A stretch of 64,000 nt of DNA from SpSt-501 sp037481615. Its GTDB lineage: Bacteria > Desulfobacterota > Desulfobacteria > Desulfobacterales > SpSt-501. This document shows positions 42,736 to 51,898 of the stretch, one piece after another. The stretch lies in NCBI GenBank assembly GCA_037481615.1, contig JBBFLI010000010.1; one strand, 5' to 3'. Every line of letters starts with the position of its first letter. Within the stretch, counting starts at the first letter, position 1. A model generated the notes under the pieces. That model was not told the origin of the DNA. It was given only the letters and a program-made list of their open reading frames with translations, and ran no database searches. The position numbers were made by a program, and so were the translations under genes.

Positions 42736-43488
42736 ATGGTGCTCCGCAAGATCGGAAGACGGAAGCTCTCCGATGCCGTCGTCGAGGAGCTGACCCGCCT
42801 GCTCGAGAGGGGCGAATGGAAGCCCGGGGAAAGACTTCCGCGCGAGGCCGAACTCGCCTCTCGCCTGGGCGTCTCCCGCAACACGCTCCGCGAGGCGCTC
42901 TACTCGCTCACGCTGGCCGGGATCCTCGAACCGCGCCAGGGGGCGGGCACTTTCGTCCGCGGCGGCCCGCGCCCGGGGTTCCCCTGCGTTTCCCCTCCCC
43001 CTCGCGTGGAGGGCGCGGAAGGCGCAGCGGCGCTTGCCGAGACGCGCGCCATTCTGGAGCTGGCGAGCGCCCGGGCTGCGGCCGGAAACTCCCGCGCCGC
43101 CGTGTGGAAGGGGCTGCACCGGCGATGCGCCGCCATGGACGAGGCGCTGCGCGGCGGGGGCCCGGAGGCCTTTCTCGAACAGGATGCCGCCTTCCACCAG
43201 GCGCTGGCCGGGGCCGCAGGGAACCCCTTCATGGCGCACCTGCTGGGCATCGTCCGCGCCCTGATCGCACCGCTGGTCATGGAGGCCGTCCGCCTGCGGC
43301 CGGAGGCCCTTGCGCCCTTCCAGGCCGACCACGAGCGCCTCGTGGAGGCCGTCGCGGCGGGCGACCCGAAAGCGGCGGCAGCGGCCATGGCACGGCACAT
43401 GGCCCGCGTGCGCGAGGCGATTGGCGCGCCCCCGGAAGATGAGCCCGCGTGCCGGCCGATGCCGCGCCTTTGCTGCTCCCGGAGCTGA
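42736..43488 (+). CDS. FadR-subfamily GntR transcriptional regulator
   Basis: 250 residues. N-terminal winged helix (about 8-75): LSDAVVEELTRLLERGEWKPGERLP, LASRLGVSRNTLREALYSL, ILEPRQGAGTFV. C-terminal FCD ligand-binding domain (about 95-235) with the metal-type residues in EQDAAFHQALAG, NPFMAHLLG and DHERLVEAVAAGD. Such regulators usually respond to carboxylic acids, often with Zn or Ni at the FCD histidines. It begins right after the riboswitch terminator, which makes it a B12-controlled regulator at the head of an uptake locus. Ligand unknown. Confidence 0.88.
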   Translation: MVLRKIGRRKLSDAVVEELTRLLERGEWKPGERLPREAELASRLGVSRNTLREALYSLTLAGILEPRQGAGTFVRGGPRPGFPCVSPPPRVEGAEGAAALAETRAILELASARAAAGNSRAAVWKGLHRRCAAMDEALRGGGPEAFLEQDAAFHQALAGAAGNPFMAHLLGIVRALIAPLVMEAVRLRPEALAPFQADHERLVEAVAAGDPKAAAAAMARHMARVREAIGAPPEDEPACRPMPRLCCSRS

Positions 43489-43584
43489 GCCCTCGGGGGT
43501 GGGGACGGGGGAGCGGGGCGAGGCAGAGAAAAGCGCGGTCTGCAGTGCGTGCGTGGTTCACCTTGGGCGAGGGCGCCACGCACG

Positions 43585-43628
43585 GGGCATGGGGGGAGCA
43601 AGCCGCCAGCCCGACTCCCCCCATGCCC
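43585..43628 (+). other. Long perfect hairpin in the leader of the surface-protein gene
   Basis: GGGCATGGGGGGAG (43585-43598) pairs over all 14 bases with CTCCCCCCATGCCC (43615-43628); loop 16 bases. No T-run follows. It sits 50 bases before the ATG at 43680, after the FadR gene. It could be an RNA processing or stability element separating regulator and surface-protein expression. Confidence 0.5.
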
Positions 43629-43679
43629 GAACCGGTTCGAGCCGATCGGAATCGCCATCCGAAGAAGAGGAGGGATGAT

Positions 43680-46148
43680 ATGCTGCTGCTGCGAAACGCG
43701 AAAGTGCTCTTGGTTGCACTGTTCGTCGCCGGCTTCGGGTTCGGCGCGGCTCAGGCGGCCCTCACCCCTGTTGCCCCGTACCAGGCGCAGGCGCTCCCCG
43801 AGCCCAACCCGCCGACCTTCGCCTACGCCGCCGGGATCGGCTACTACGGCGGAAAGCTCCTGTACGCCGGAGACGACGGCAAGATCCACGCCTACGATGT
43901 CGAAGGCGGCAGCTCCACCCTCGTCTGCGACACGAGCAGCCTCACCCCGCCGTATTATTCGATCGGCGGCTTTTTCATCGCCTCCGACGGCCATCTCTAC
44001 TTCCACGACAACGGGACGACGGCCAAGATCTACCGCATTCGTCTCGCCGACCCCTGGCCGGCCCTTTTCCAGGAGTTCGACACGCGGGTCGGCGGTTCGA
44101 TCTACGCCTTCGCCGAGAACCCCTGGACGGGCACGGTCTGGTTCGCCTCGGCCGACTTCTTCGGGGCCGGGAACAACTTCTACCTGCACGAGATCCAGGC
44201 CGGTTTCGCCGCCGTGCGGCTGCGCGCCGCCTTCGTCAAGCCCCACCCGGCAGGCGGCGGAAACGGCCCCCTCCTCTTCAACGGTCCGGCCACGGTCCTC
44301 TACGGCGAGTCCGTCTGGGGCGGGGACGGCTACTTTCACCTCGTGAACGCGAACACCGGGGAGGTGATCGAGGAAAACCACCTCACCGTCCCGGGCGGGC
44401 TCGCCGACGCGACCCACGGCTACAACCGGGAGATCTTCGCCGTCTCGGGCGGTGGAAAGCGGGTCCTGCGCATTTCGGGCTCGACCGCCACGGAAATCGC
44501 CGCGAGCGGCGACGAGGCCCAAGGGCTGCAGTTCGGCGGGGGGAAATTCTACGTGAGCGAGATGGTCCCCTTCGGGGGGTCCGAGCCGGGCCGGGTGCGC
44601 TTCAACACCCTCTTCGACCCGAGCCCCGTCGCGGCGATCGAGGCCCTCTCCTCCGACCATCTCGGGGGGCTGCTCCCGAACCCCTCGCCCGCGGCCTTCG
44701 CCTACGCCTCCTCGATCGCCTTCTACAACGGGTTCATTCTCTATGCCGGGGCGGACGGCAAAATCCACGGCTACGACACGGCAAGCGGCGCTTCCGTGCT
44801 GGTCTGCGACACAAGCCCCCTCGCCACGGCTTTCTCCGCGGTGCAGGGGTTTCTCGTCTCCGCCGACGGCCACCTCTACTTTCACGACAACGCGGTTTCC
44901 GCGAAGATCTACCGCGTGAAGCTCTCCGACCCCTGGCCGGCCGCTTACAGCGAGCTCGACACGGGGGTCCCCGGCGCGATCTACGCCTTCGCCGAGAACC
45001 CCTGGGACCGAACCGTCTGGTTCGCCTCGGCCGACTTCTTCGGCGCCGGGAACCAGTTCTACCTGCACCAGGTGAACGCGGGCTTTTCCGCGGTGACCGA
45101 GAGGGCCTCCTTCACCCAGCCCCACAGCGGCGGAAACGGGCCGCTCGTGTTTCTCGATCCGACGACGGTCCTCTACGGCGAGTCCGTCTGGGGCGGGGAC
45201 GGCTACTTCCACGAGGTGGACACCCGGACCGGCGCCCTGACCCCCGACCGCTTCACCTTTCCCGGGGGGGTTGCCGGCGCCGTGCGCGGCTTCGACGGCA
45301 AAATCCATGTGGCGACAGGGGGGGGCAAAAAGATTTTCGTCCTCGACGGATCGAGCCGGGTCGAAATCGCCGCGACCCGCCGTGACGCCCAGGGGCTCGC
45401 CTTCGACGGGGCCTCCCTGTTCATCAGCGGCATGGCGCCCTTCAGCGGGGGGGGCGATGACGGGGCGATCGAGTTCCTCTCCCTCTGGAAGAAGCGGGCC
45501 TCCGGGGTCCCCGCGGACCAGCGGGTCGGAGCGACGGTCGATTTGAACGGCGACGGGATCCCGGATGTGCAGCAGCCGGAGACGATCCTCGCCGTGAACG
45601 CGGCCGGGGCGGCGGGCCGCCAGCTCGGCGCCGCCGCCGTCTCGCCGGAAGCGGGGGTCGACGCCCTGGAGGCGGTCGATCCGGCGACCGTCGCCGACAC
45701 GACGGGAAGGCCGGCGAGCTTGCCCTTCGGGCTGATCCGGCTGCGCCTTTCGGTTCCAGGCGGCGAGGAGGCCCAGGTGCGGATCTACCTCTCGGAGGCC
45801 GCACCCGTAGGGGCGAAGTGGTACAAGTACGACCCGATCTCCGGCTGGCAGGATTATTCGGCGAACGCCGTCTTCAGCGCCGACCGCAAGTCGGTCACCC
45901 TCACCCTGAAGGACGGTGGAGCGGGGGATGCCGACCGCGTGGTGAACGGCGAGATCCTCGACCCCGGCGGGGTCGGGGTGGCGGACTCGACGGAAGGAGG
46001 CGGTGGGGGCGGAGGGGGCTGTTTCCTCGCCGCCGCGGAAACGGAGATCCCCGCCGCCCATGCGATGTTCGCCGCGATGCTCGCGCTTCTGCTTGCGGCG
46101 GCCGTTTTGCAGCCCCCCGGAAAGCGCGGCGGCCGCAAGGCCTGCTGA
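43680..46148 (+). CDS. Duplicated propeller-like surface protein with Cys-containing C-terminal anchor
   Basis: 822 residues; ATG chosen by AGGAGGG six bases upstream and by the signal peptide (1-26, ending AAQA). Two homologous ~290-residue halves follow (period 293 residues), each with FAYA..I..Y.G..LYAG.DGKIH.YD, FHDN...AKIYR, YAFAENPW, WFASADFFGAGN and VLYGESVWGGDGYFH, reading as repeat-built beta-propeller halves. Then a Ca-type DLNGDGIPDV motif, a choice-of-anchor-U-like domain (KWYKYDPISGWQDYS to GEILDPGGVG), a Gly-run ending in CFLAA, a hydrophobic helix and a basic tail. It lies directly before the TonB receptor in a B12 riboswitch operon. By position it could capture cobalamin at the surface, as BtuG does in Bacteroides; no sequence proof. 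Confidence 0.85.
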   Translation: MLLLRNAKVLLVALFVAGFGFGAAQAALTPVAPYQAQALPEPNPPTFAYAAGIGYYGGKLLYAGDDGKIHAYDVEGGSSTLVCDTSSLTPPYYSIGGFFIASDGHLYFHDNGTTAKIYRIRLADPWPALFQEFDTRVGGSIYAFAENPWTGTVWFASADFFGAGNNFYLHEIQAGFAAVRLRAAFVKPHPAGGGNGPLLFNGPATVLYGESVWGGDGYFHLVNANTGEVIEENHLTVPGGLADATHGYNREIFAVSGGGKRVLRISGSTATEIAASGDEAQGLQFGGGKFYVSEMVPFGGSEPGRVRFNTLFDPSPVAAIEALSSDHLGGLLPNPSPAAFAYASSIAFYNGFILYAGADGKIHGYDTASGASVLVCDTSPLATAFSAVQGFLVSADGHLYFHDNAVSAKIYRVKLSDPWPAAYSELDTGVPGAIYAFAENPWDRTVWFASADFFGAGNQFYLHQVNAGFSAVTERASFTQPHSGGNGPLVFLDPTTVLYGESVWGGDGYFHEVDTRTGALTPDRFTFPGGVAGAVRGFDGKIHVATGGGKKIFVLDGSSRVEIAATRRDAQGLAFDGASLFISGMAPFSGGGDDGAIEFLSLWKKRASGVPADQRVGATVDLNGDGIPDVQQPETILAVNAAGAAGRQLGAAAVSPEAGVDALEAVDPATVADTTGRPASLPFGLIRLRLSVPGGEEAQVRIYLSEAAPVGAKWYKYDPISGWQDYSANAVFSADRKSVTLTLKDGGAGDADRVVNGEILDPGGVGVADSTEGGGGGGGGCFLAAAETEIPAAHAMFAAMLALLLAAAVLQPPGKRGGRKAC
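43798..45480 (+). repeat. Tandem internal duplication inside the surface-protein gene
   Basis: The segment starting at 43798 is repeated from about 44677, a period of 879 bases (293 codons). Both copies share stretches such as the YAFAENPW and WFASADFF coding blocks at nucleotide level, while flanking positions have diverged, so the duplication is old but still alignable by eye. Confidence 0.75.
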
Positions 46149-46156
46149 GGCCGGCG

Positions 46157-48220
46157 ATGCGGTTCATGCGGACCCTCTCCCCCACCGGACCCCGCCGCTC
46201 GAGGCTCCCCGGCCTCCGGCGGGGTCTTCTCCTCCCCGGGCTGCTCTGGGCCGCGGCGGCGGTTTGCGCCGCGGCCCAGACGCCCCCTTCCGCCGAGCGC
46301 TTCGCCATGGAGGAGGTCGTGGTCACGGCCTCGCGCTTCGAGGAGGAGATCCGCGAAACCCCGCGGAACGTGACCGTGATCACCGCCGCGGACATCGCCC
46401 GGGCGACGAGCAATTTCGTCCCCGAGCTGCTCGCGCGTGAGACCGGCGTGATCCTGCGGAGCCTCTTCGGGACCGACAAGAATGCAGGGATCGACATCCG
46501 CGGCATGGGGGAGACCGCGGCGAGCAACGTGCTCGTGCTGGTGGACGGCTTCCGGCTCAACCCGCCCGATCTTTCCGGGCCCGATTTTTCGACCCTCCCG
46601 ATCGACGAGATCGAGCGTATCGAGATCGTGCGCGGGGCGAATTCGGTGCTCTACGGTTCGGGGGCGGTGGGCGGGGTGGTGAACATCATCACCAAGCGCG
46701 GCGCCGCCAAGCCCTCCGGGAGCCTCTACGGCGCCTACGGCAGCTACGGCACCTTCGACGCCCGCGCCGCGGGCGGGGGAAGCGCGGGCGACCTCAACCT
46801 CGCGCTGAACGCCTCCCTCTTCGACACCGACGGCTACCGCGAAAACGGCGGGCTCACCAAGAAGGACGCGGGCCTGCGCGCCCGCTACGACCTCTCCGAC
46901 CGCGTGGACCGGGACCATATGCGGGGACTGGTCGCCCACCTGAACGCCGCATACCATACCGACCGGCAGGGCCTGCCGGGAGGGGTCCCGATCGAGGACA
47001 TCGACGCGAAGAGCCGGAGGCGAAAGTCCGCAAGCCCGCAGGATACCGCGCAGACCGACGAGGCCCGCCTGCGCACCGGAATCGAGGCCGATCTCGGTCG
47101 TGCGGGCATCTTCCGCCTCTTCGGGGGGTTGCGCGACCGCGCCGGCGAATACGTCCTCGGCTACACGCCGCTCAAGCCGAAGAGCAGCCAGTGGAGCACG
47201 CTCGACGAGACGAGCCTCACCCTGGAGGCCGGCTGGGTGGGGGAGTGGGAAACCGGCCCGCTGTCCCATACGCTCCAGCTCGGGGCCGAGGCCTCGGGCA
47301 CCGAGTACGTGACCGAGCGTCTCGATCAGCGGGAGCGCAAGAACAGCGACTTCGCCGACGGCGCCCTCTTCGCCCTGCACCGCACCCGCTGGCGCCGCGA
47401 GGTGAGCCTCGACCTCGGGGGACGCGCCCATCTCTTCCGCGGCGCTTTCCGCAACGACCGGCTCGTCAATTTCGGCGGCACGGAACGCTGGGTGAACGGG
47501 GGGAAGTTCCACCGGCGGTTCCGCGATCTCGCCGGGCAGGCCGGGCTCGTCTGGACCCCCGGGGAGGAAACCTCGCTCTTTCTCTCCGCGGCGACGAGTT
47601 TCCGCATCCCCAACGTGGACGAGTTCGCTCTCGCCGAAGACGACCTGAAACCCCAGCACGGGCGGCATCTCGAAGTCGGCTGGCGGGAGCGCTGGGGAAG
47701 GCGCGCCGAGACCGGCGTCACCCTCTTCGGCTTCGAGATCGAGGACGAGATCGCCTTCGACCCCAACCTGCGCCTGAACCGGAACTACGAAGAGACGACC
47801 CGCCGCCTGGGGGCGGAGCTCTCGGCCCGCCTGTTCGCGACCGAGCGGCTCACCCTGCGCGGGAACTACACCTTCACCCGGGCGCGGTTCCTCGACCCCG
47901 GCCGCGACGTCCCGCTGGTTCCGCGGCACAGCGGCAACCTGGGGCTCGAGTGGCGGCCGATCGCCCCCCTCACCGTATCCCTGCTGGGGACTTTCGTCGG
48001 CGAGCGCGAGGACGGAAGCAGCCTCTCTTCGCGCCGCTTCGCCGCGATCGACGCTTACCGCGTGGTCGATCTCAAGGTCGCCTACAGCTGGCGCGGGTTC
48101 AAGGTTTTCGCCGGGGTGAACAACCTCTTCGACGAGCTCTACGCCACGACGGCCTTCAGCGAGACCTACTACCCCATGCCGACGCGGAATTTCTACGGAG
48201 GCCTGCAATGGAGTTTTTGA
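46157..48220 (+). CDS. btuB: TonB-dependent outer-membrane receptor, probably for cobalamin
   Basis: 687 residues. Signal peptide about 1-40 (ending AAAQT), TonB-box-like EEVVVTASR at about 51-59, plug domain with GIDIRGMG, VLVDGFRLN and SVLYGSGAVGGVVNIIT, then a beta-barrel ending in a terminal aromatic strand NFYGGLQWSF. Substrate assignment to B12 rests on the upstream riboswitch and the downstream btuFCD genes. Starts 8 bases after the surface-protein stop. Its last codons overlap the following gene by 13 bases. Confidence 0.88.
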   Translation: MRFMRTLSPTGPRRSRLPGLRRGLLLPGLLWAAAAVCAAAQTPPSAERFAMEEVVVTASRFEEEIRETPRNVTVITAADIARATSNFVPELLARETGVILRSLFGTDKNAGIDIRGMGETAASNVLVLVDGFRLNPPDLSGPDFSTLPIDEIERIEIVRGANSVLYGSGAVGGVVNIITKRGAAKPSGSLYGAYGSYGTFDARAAGGGSAGDLNLALNASLFDTDGYRENGGLTKKDAGLRARYDLSDRVDRDHMRGLVAHLNAAYHTDRQGLPGGVPIEDIDAKSRRRKSASPQDTAQTDEARLRTGIEADLGRAGIFRLFGGLRDRAGEYVLGYTPLKPKSSQWSTLDETSLTLEAGWVGEWETGPLSHTLQLGAEASGTEYVTERLDQRERKNSDFADGALFALHRTRWRREVSLDLGGRAHLFRGAFRNDRLVNFGGTERWVNGGKFHRRFRDLAGQAGLVWTPGEETSLFLSAATSFRIPNVDEFALAEDDLKPQHGRHLEVGWRERWGRRAETGVTLFGFEIEDEIAFDPNLRLNRNYEETTRRLGAELSARLFATERLTLRGNYTFTRARFLDPGRDVPLVPRHSGNLGLEWRPIAPLTVSLLGTFVGEREDGSSLSSRRFAAIDAYRVVDLKVAYSWRGFKVFAGVNNLFDELYATTAFSETYYPMPTRNFYGGLQWSF

Positions 48221-49989
48221 ACCCGGCTCCCCCGGCGGCGGGGAAGCCGCAGGCGGGCGGCTGGGCGGCGCCGCTCGCCCCGCTTTGCGCCCTGGCCGCG
48301 GCCTTTTTCCTTTTTTCCGGCAGTTGCCTGGCCGGGCCTTACGCCCCGGCCGCCGGGCAGCCGGGCAGCACGGCGGTCTCGAAGGACGATCCGGCACTCC
48401 GTGCCTGGGCCTCGGGCTGGACGGAGTACATCCCCGGGACGGAGGTCTCCTCCACCTGGCAGACGCCGCAGAAGGCGCTCGGCAAGGCGGCCGGGGACTC
48501 CTACGACGTCGTGAGCCTGGGAAACGGGGGCCGGATCACGCTCACCTTCGAGCGGCCGATCGCGAACGGTGCAGGCTGGGACTTCGCCGTCTTCGAGAAC
48601 GCCTTCGGCGACAACTTTCTCGAGCTCGCCTGGGTCGAGGTCTCCTCGGACGGGATCCATTTCGCCCGTTTCGACAACCGCTCGCTCACCCCCGGGCCGG
48701 TCGGCTCCTTCGGTGCGGTCGACCCCACGGACATCGACGGTCTGGCCGGCAAATACCGCCAGGGGTGGGGAACCCCCTTCGATCTCTCCGATCTTGCAGG
48801 CAAACCCGAGGTTCGGGCGGCTCTCGTCGACCTGGGGGCGATCACCCACGTGCGGCTGATCGATCTCGTGGGCGACGGCTCGGCAAGCGACTCCGCGGGG
48901 AACCCCATCTACGACCCTCACCCCACCTCCCAGAGCGCGGGCTTCGACCTGGATGCCGTCGGCGTGCGCCACGTGCTCACCGAAAACTCCCCGCCCGCGG
49001 CACCCGGACTGCTCTCCCCGGCCGACGGGGCGACGGGCGTGCCCCTCGAGGTGACGCTGCGCTCCGGGGCTTTCCGCGACCCCGACGAGGGCGACGGCGA
49101 TTTCCACTTCCAGAGCCGCTGGCAGGTGGCCGAGGACGAGGCTTTCACGAACCTGCGCGTCGATCTTGTAACCCCCCATGCCCTGACGGAGCTTCCCCTC
49201 TCGGCCCTGTGGATCCCCCCCGGGAAAAACTTGTATTGGCGCATACAACATATTGACGGCCGGGGGGTCTCCTCCCCCTGGTCGGAGGTCTTCTCCTTCA
49301 CCACCACGGCGGTCCCGCGCGACGGGAACGATAACGGCATCCCCGATGAGCAGGAACTCGCCCCGGGAAACCCGGCCGACCTGAACGGGGACGGCATCCC
49401 CGATGTGCGTCAGGTGAGCGAGCGTTTCAAGGTCTTCGCCGCGGCCGCGGGCGGAGGCGAGATCGCGCTTTCCGTCGCCGAGGACGACGCGGTGATCGAG
49501 GCCGCCCAGGCCTTCGACCTCGAGGACCTGCCCGCGGGGGCGAACGCCCCGGAGGATACGCTCCTGGGCCTGGTGGGCATGCGGATCCGGCTGCCGGCGC
49601 CGGGGCGGGCGGCGACGCTCACGGTCCACCTCTCGCAGGCGGCGCCGGCGGGGTATGCCTGGTTCAAGTACGATGCGATCCGCGGCTGGCGCGAGGTCGC
49701 CGCGGCGCGCTTCCGCGCCGACCGGCGCGCGGTCACGCTCCCCCTCGAGGATGGGGGCGCCCTGGACGGCGACGGCAGGGCCGACGGCGTGATCGTGGAC
49801 CCGGGCGGAGTCGCCCTGGCCGGGGAGACCACGGGCTCCCCTCCGCCCGACGGCAAGGCCGGGGTGGGCGGCGGGGGCTGTTTTCTTGCAGCCGTCGCCG
49901 CAGGCGCCTCGGGCCCGCCCGGAGGTCTTGCGCTTCTCGTCGGCCTCGCAGCGGCGGCGGCCGGCGGGGGATTGCGGAGAAGGCGATGA
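48208..49989 (+). CDS. Second anchored surface protein of the cobalamin locus
   Basis: 593 residues. Signal segment about 20-45. First domain (about 50-250): TWQTPQKALGKAAGDSYDVV, LGNGGRITLTFERPI, WDFAVFENAF, LAWVEVSSDGIHF, GFDLDAVGV, a pattern I recognise from cell-surface proteins next to B12 receptors in other phyla. Then an Ig/fibronectin-like part (NSPPAAPGLLSPADGATGV), DLNGDGIPDVRQV, the same anchor-U-like domain as the 43680 gene (AWFKYDAIRGWREV, GVIVDPGGVA), and a tail GGGGCFLAAV, hydrophobic helix, RRRR. Its ATG overlaps the end of the receptor gene, showing coupling. It overlaps btuF by ATGA. Confidence 0.85.
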   Translation: MEFLNPAPPAAGKPQAGGWAAPLAPLCALAAAFFLFSGSCLAGPYAPAAGQPGSTAVSKDDPALRAWASGWTEYIPGTEVSSTWQTPQKALGKAAGDSYDVVSLGNGGRITLTFERPIANGAGWDFAVFENAFGDNFLELAWVEVSSDGIHFARFDNRSLTPGPVGSFGAVDPTDIDGLAGKYRQGWGTPFDLSDLAGKPEVRAALVDLGAITHVRLIDLVGDGSASDSAGNPIYDPHPTSQSAGFDLDAVGVRHVLTENSPPAAPGLLSPADGATGVPLEVTLRSGAFRDPDEGDGDFHFQSRWQVAEDEAFTNLRVDLVTPHALTELPLSALWIPPGKNLYWRIQHIDGRGVSSPWSEVFSFTTTAVPRDGNDNGIPDEQELAPGNPADLNGDGIPDVRQVSERFKVFAAAAGGGEIALSVAEDDAVIEAAQAFDLEDLPAGANAPEDTLLGLVGMRIRLPAPGRAATLTVHLSQAAPAGYAWFKYDAIRGWREVAAARFRADRRAVTLPLEDGGALDGDGRADGVIVDPGGVALAGETTGSPPPDGKAGVGGGGCFLAAVAAGASGPPGGLALLVGLAAAAAGGGLRRRR

Positions 49990-50897
49990 GCGGCTCTCTT
50001 TCCCGCCGCCTTGCGCACCTTGCGCCGGTCTTTCTGCTTTTTCTCGTCGGCGGGGAGGCCGCGGCCGCGGAAAAACGGGTGCTCTTCGACCAGCTCGGCC
50101 GCAGGCTCGAGGTTCCCGCCGAACCGCGGCGCGTGGTGGCCCTTGCCGAGTCGGTGACCGAGATCGTCTTCGCCGTGGGCCGCGGGGACAGGCTCGTCGG
50201 CACGACCCGCTTCGCCGATCACCCGCCCGAGGCGATCCGCATCCCCCGGGTCGGCACCTACATCCAGCTCGACATCGAGCGCATCGCCGCCCTCCGGCCC
50301 GATCTCTGCATCGGGACCCGCGACGGAAACCCCCGCGCGGCGGTCGAACGGCTGGAAGCGCTCGGCATTCCGGTGTATGTTACCCACCCCATGGGGCTCG
50401 CCGCCATGATCGCAAGCGTCCGCGAGATCGGGCGGCTCCTGAATGCGGCGGAAAAGGCCGAGGAGGTCGCCTCCGACCTCGAGCGGCGGATTGCGCAAGT
50501 CGCCTTGCGCGCGCAAAGCGCCGGCCGGCGGCCGCGGGTTTTCTTCCAGATCGGGGTCGACCCCGTCGTCTCCGCGGGCCGCGGCACGTTCCTCCACGAG
50601 CTGATCGAGGCGGCAGGCGGCGAAAACGCGGCCGGGGAGGCGGAGGGCTACCCGCACTACAGCCCCGAGCACCTCCTGCGGCTGGCCCCCGAGGTGGTCG
50701 TGATCACGACGATGAGCCAGGGCGCGGATTTCGAGGCCGTGCGCCGGGCCTGGCAGCGCTTCCCGCGGATCCCCGCCGTGCGCGACGGCCGGGTCCACGT
50801 CGTGGACGCGGCCGTCTTCAACCGCCCGGCCCCGCGGCTCGTGGACGGGCTCGAGCAGCTTGCGCGTCTCGTCCACCCGGAGATCGCCGCCCCGTGA
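49986..50897 (+). CDS. btuF: Cobalamin-type periplasmic binding protein BtuF
   Basis: 303 residues with a signal peptide (about 1-28, ending AAAA). Class III binding-protein fold: DQLGRRLEVPAEPRRVVAL, ESVTEIVFAVG, GDRLVGTT, VGTYIQLDIERIAALRPDL, a long linking helix, then VFFQIGVDPVVSAGRGTFLHE and the typical end DGRVHVVDAAVFNRPAPRLVDGL. Delivers B12 (or a corrinoid) to BtuCD in the inner membrane. Overlaps the neighbours on both sides by four bases, so strongly coupled. Confidence 0.9.
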   Translation: MSGSLSRRLAHLAPVFLLFLVGGEAAAAEKRVLFDQLGRRLEVPAEPRRVVALAESVTEIVFAVGRGDRLVGTTRFADHPPEAIRIPRVGTYIQLDIERIAALRPDLCIGTRDGNPRAAVERLEALGIPVYVTHPMGLAAMIASVREIGRLLNAAEKAEEVASDLERRIAQVALRAQSAGRRPRVFFQIGVDPVVSAGRGTFLHELIEAAGGENAAGEAEGYPHYSPEHLLRLAPEVVVITTMSQGADFEAVRRAWQRFPRIPAVRDGRVHVVDAAVFNRPAPRLVDGLEQLARLVHPEIAAP

Positions 50898-51898
50898 GAA
50901 CGCCGCTTCCCCTTGCGCGGATCGTGCGCGTGAAGCTGCTGCTTCTTCCCCTGCTCGCCGCCGCGGTCTTGGCCGGGCTCGCCTGGGGCTCGGGCGGCGG
51001 GGGCCCGCAAGCCCTCTTCCGCGCGCTCGCCGGGATCCCCTTGGACGACCCCGTGCTGGCGGACATCTTCTGGAAGATCCGCCTGCCGCGCGTCCTGCTG
51101 GCGGCCCTGACGGGGGCCGTGCTCTCCCTCGGGGGACTCGTCTTCCAGGCGCTGCTCCGCAACCCGCTCGCCGAGCCCTACATCCTCGGGATCTCGGGCG
51201 GGGCGGCGATCGGGGCGATTCTCGGCATCCTCGCCGGCCTGCCGCGCTTTCCCTGGGGCAGCCTCGCCTCCTTCGCCGGGGCCCTGGGGACGGTGGGGCT
51301 GCTCGTGCTGTTCGCCTCGTGGAAGACCGCGCTCGGCAAAGACGCCCTGCTGCTCTCCGGGGTGATGATCAACGCCTTCTGCGGCGCGGTGATCCTTTTC
51401 CTCATCTCGGTGACCTCGGACGTGCGGCTCTTCAACATCCTCTCCTGGCTGATGGGGGACCTCTCGCTCGCCGCCATGGAGCAGGTCGTGCTGCTCGCCG
51501 CGGTGACGGCCGCCTGCGCGGCGGCGCTCTTCTTTCTCTCCCACGGGATGAACCTCCTCCTGCTCGGCCGGGACGCCGCCCGCAGCCTGGGGGTCCCGCT
51601 CGAGGCCCTCACCTGGGGGCTGCTCACCCTCACCTCGCTCATGGTCGGGGTGAGCGTCAGCCTCTGCGGGCTGCTCGGTTTCGTGGGGCTGGTCATGCCG
51701 CACCTCATGCGGCTGCTCTTCGGGCCCGACCACCGGGTGCTCGTCCCGGCCTGTGTCCTCGCCGGGGCCTCCTACATGATCCTCTGCGATCTGCTTGCGC
51801 GCGTGCTGCCGCGGCAGGGCGAGATGCCGGTCGGCGTGGTGACCGCCCTCATCGGGGCGCCCACCTTCATTTTCCTCCTGCGCCGGGCGGTCCGATGA
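50894..51898 (+). CDS. btuC: BtuC-type FecCD-family permease
   Basis: 334 residues beginning at a GTG that overlaps the btuF stop (GTGA). About ten membrane spans. FecCD hallmarks: IRLPRVLLAALTGAVLSLGG, FQALLRNPLAEPYILGISGGAAIGA, GLLGFVGLVMPHLMRLLFGPDHR and the cytoplasmic coupling segment GEMPVGVVTALIGAPTFIFLL at the end. Imports cobalamin with BtuF and BtuD. Confidence 0.92.
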   Translation: MRTPLPLARIVRVKLLLLPLLAAAVLAGLAWGSGGGGPQALFRALAGIPLDDPVLADIFWKIRLPRVLLAALTGAVLSLGGLVFQALLRNPLAEPYILGISGGAAIGAILGILAGLPRFPWGSLASFAGALGTVGLLVLFASWKTALGKDALLLSGVMINAFCGAVILFLISVTSDVRLFNILSWLMGDLSLAAMEQVVLLAAVTAACAAALFFLSHGMNLLLLGRDAARSLGVPLEALTWGLLTLTSLMVGVSVSLCGLLGFVGLVMPHLMRLLFGPDHRVLVPACVLAGASYMILCDLLARVLPRQGEMPVGVVTALIGAPTFIFLLRRAVR

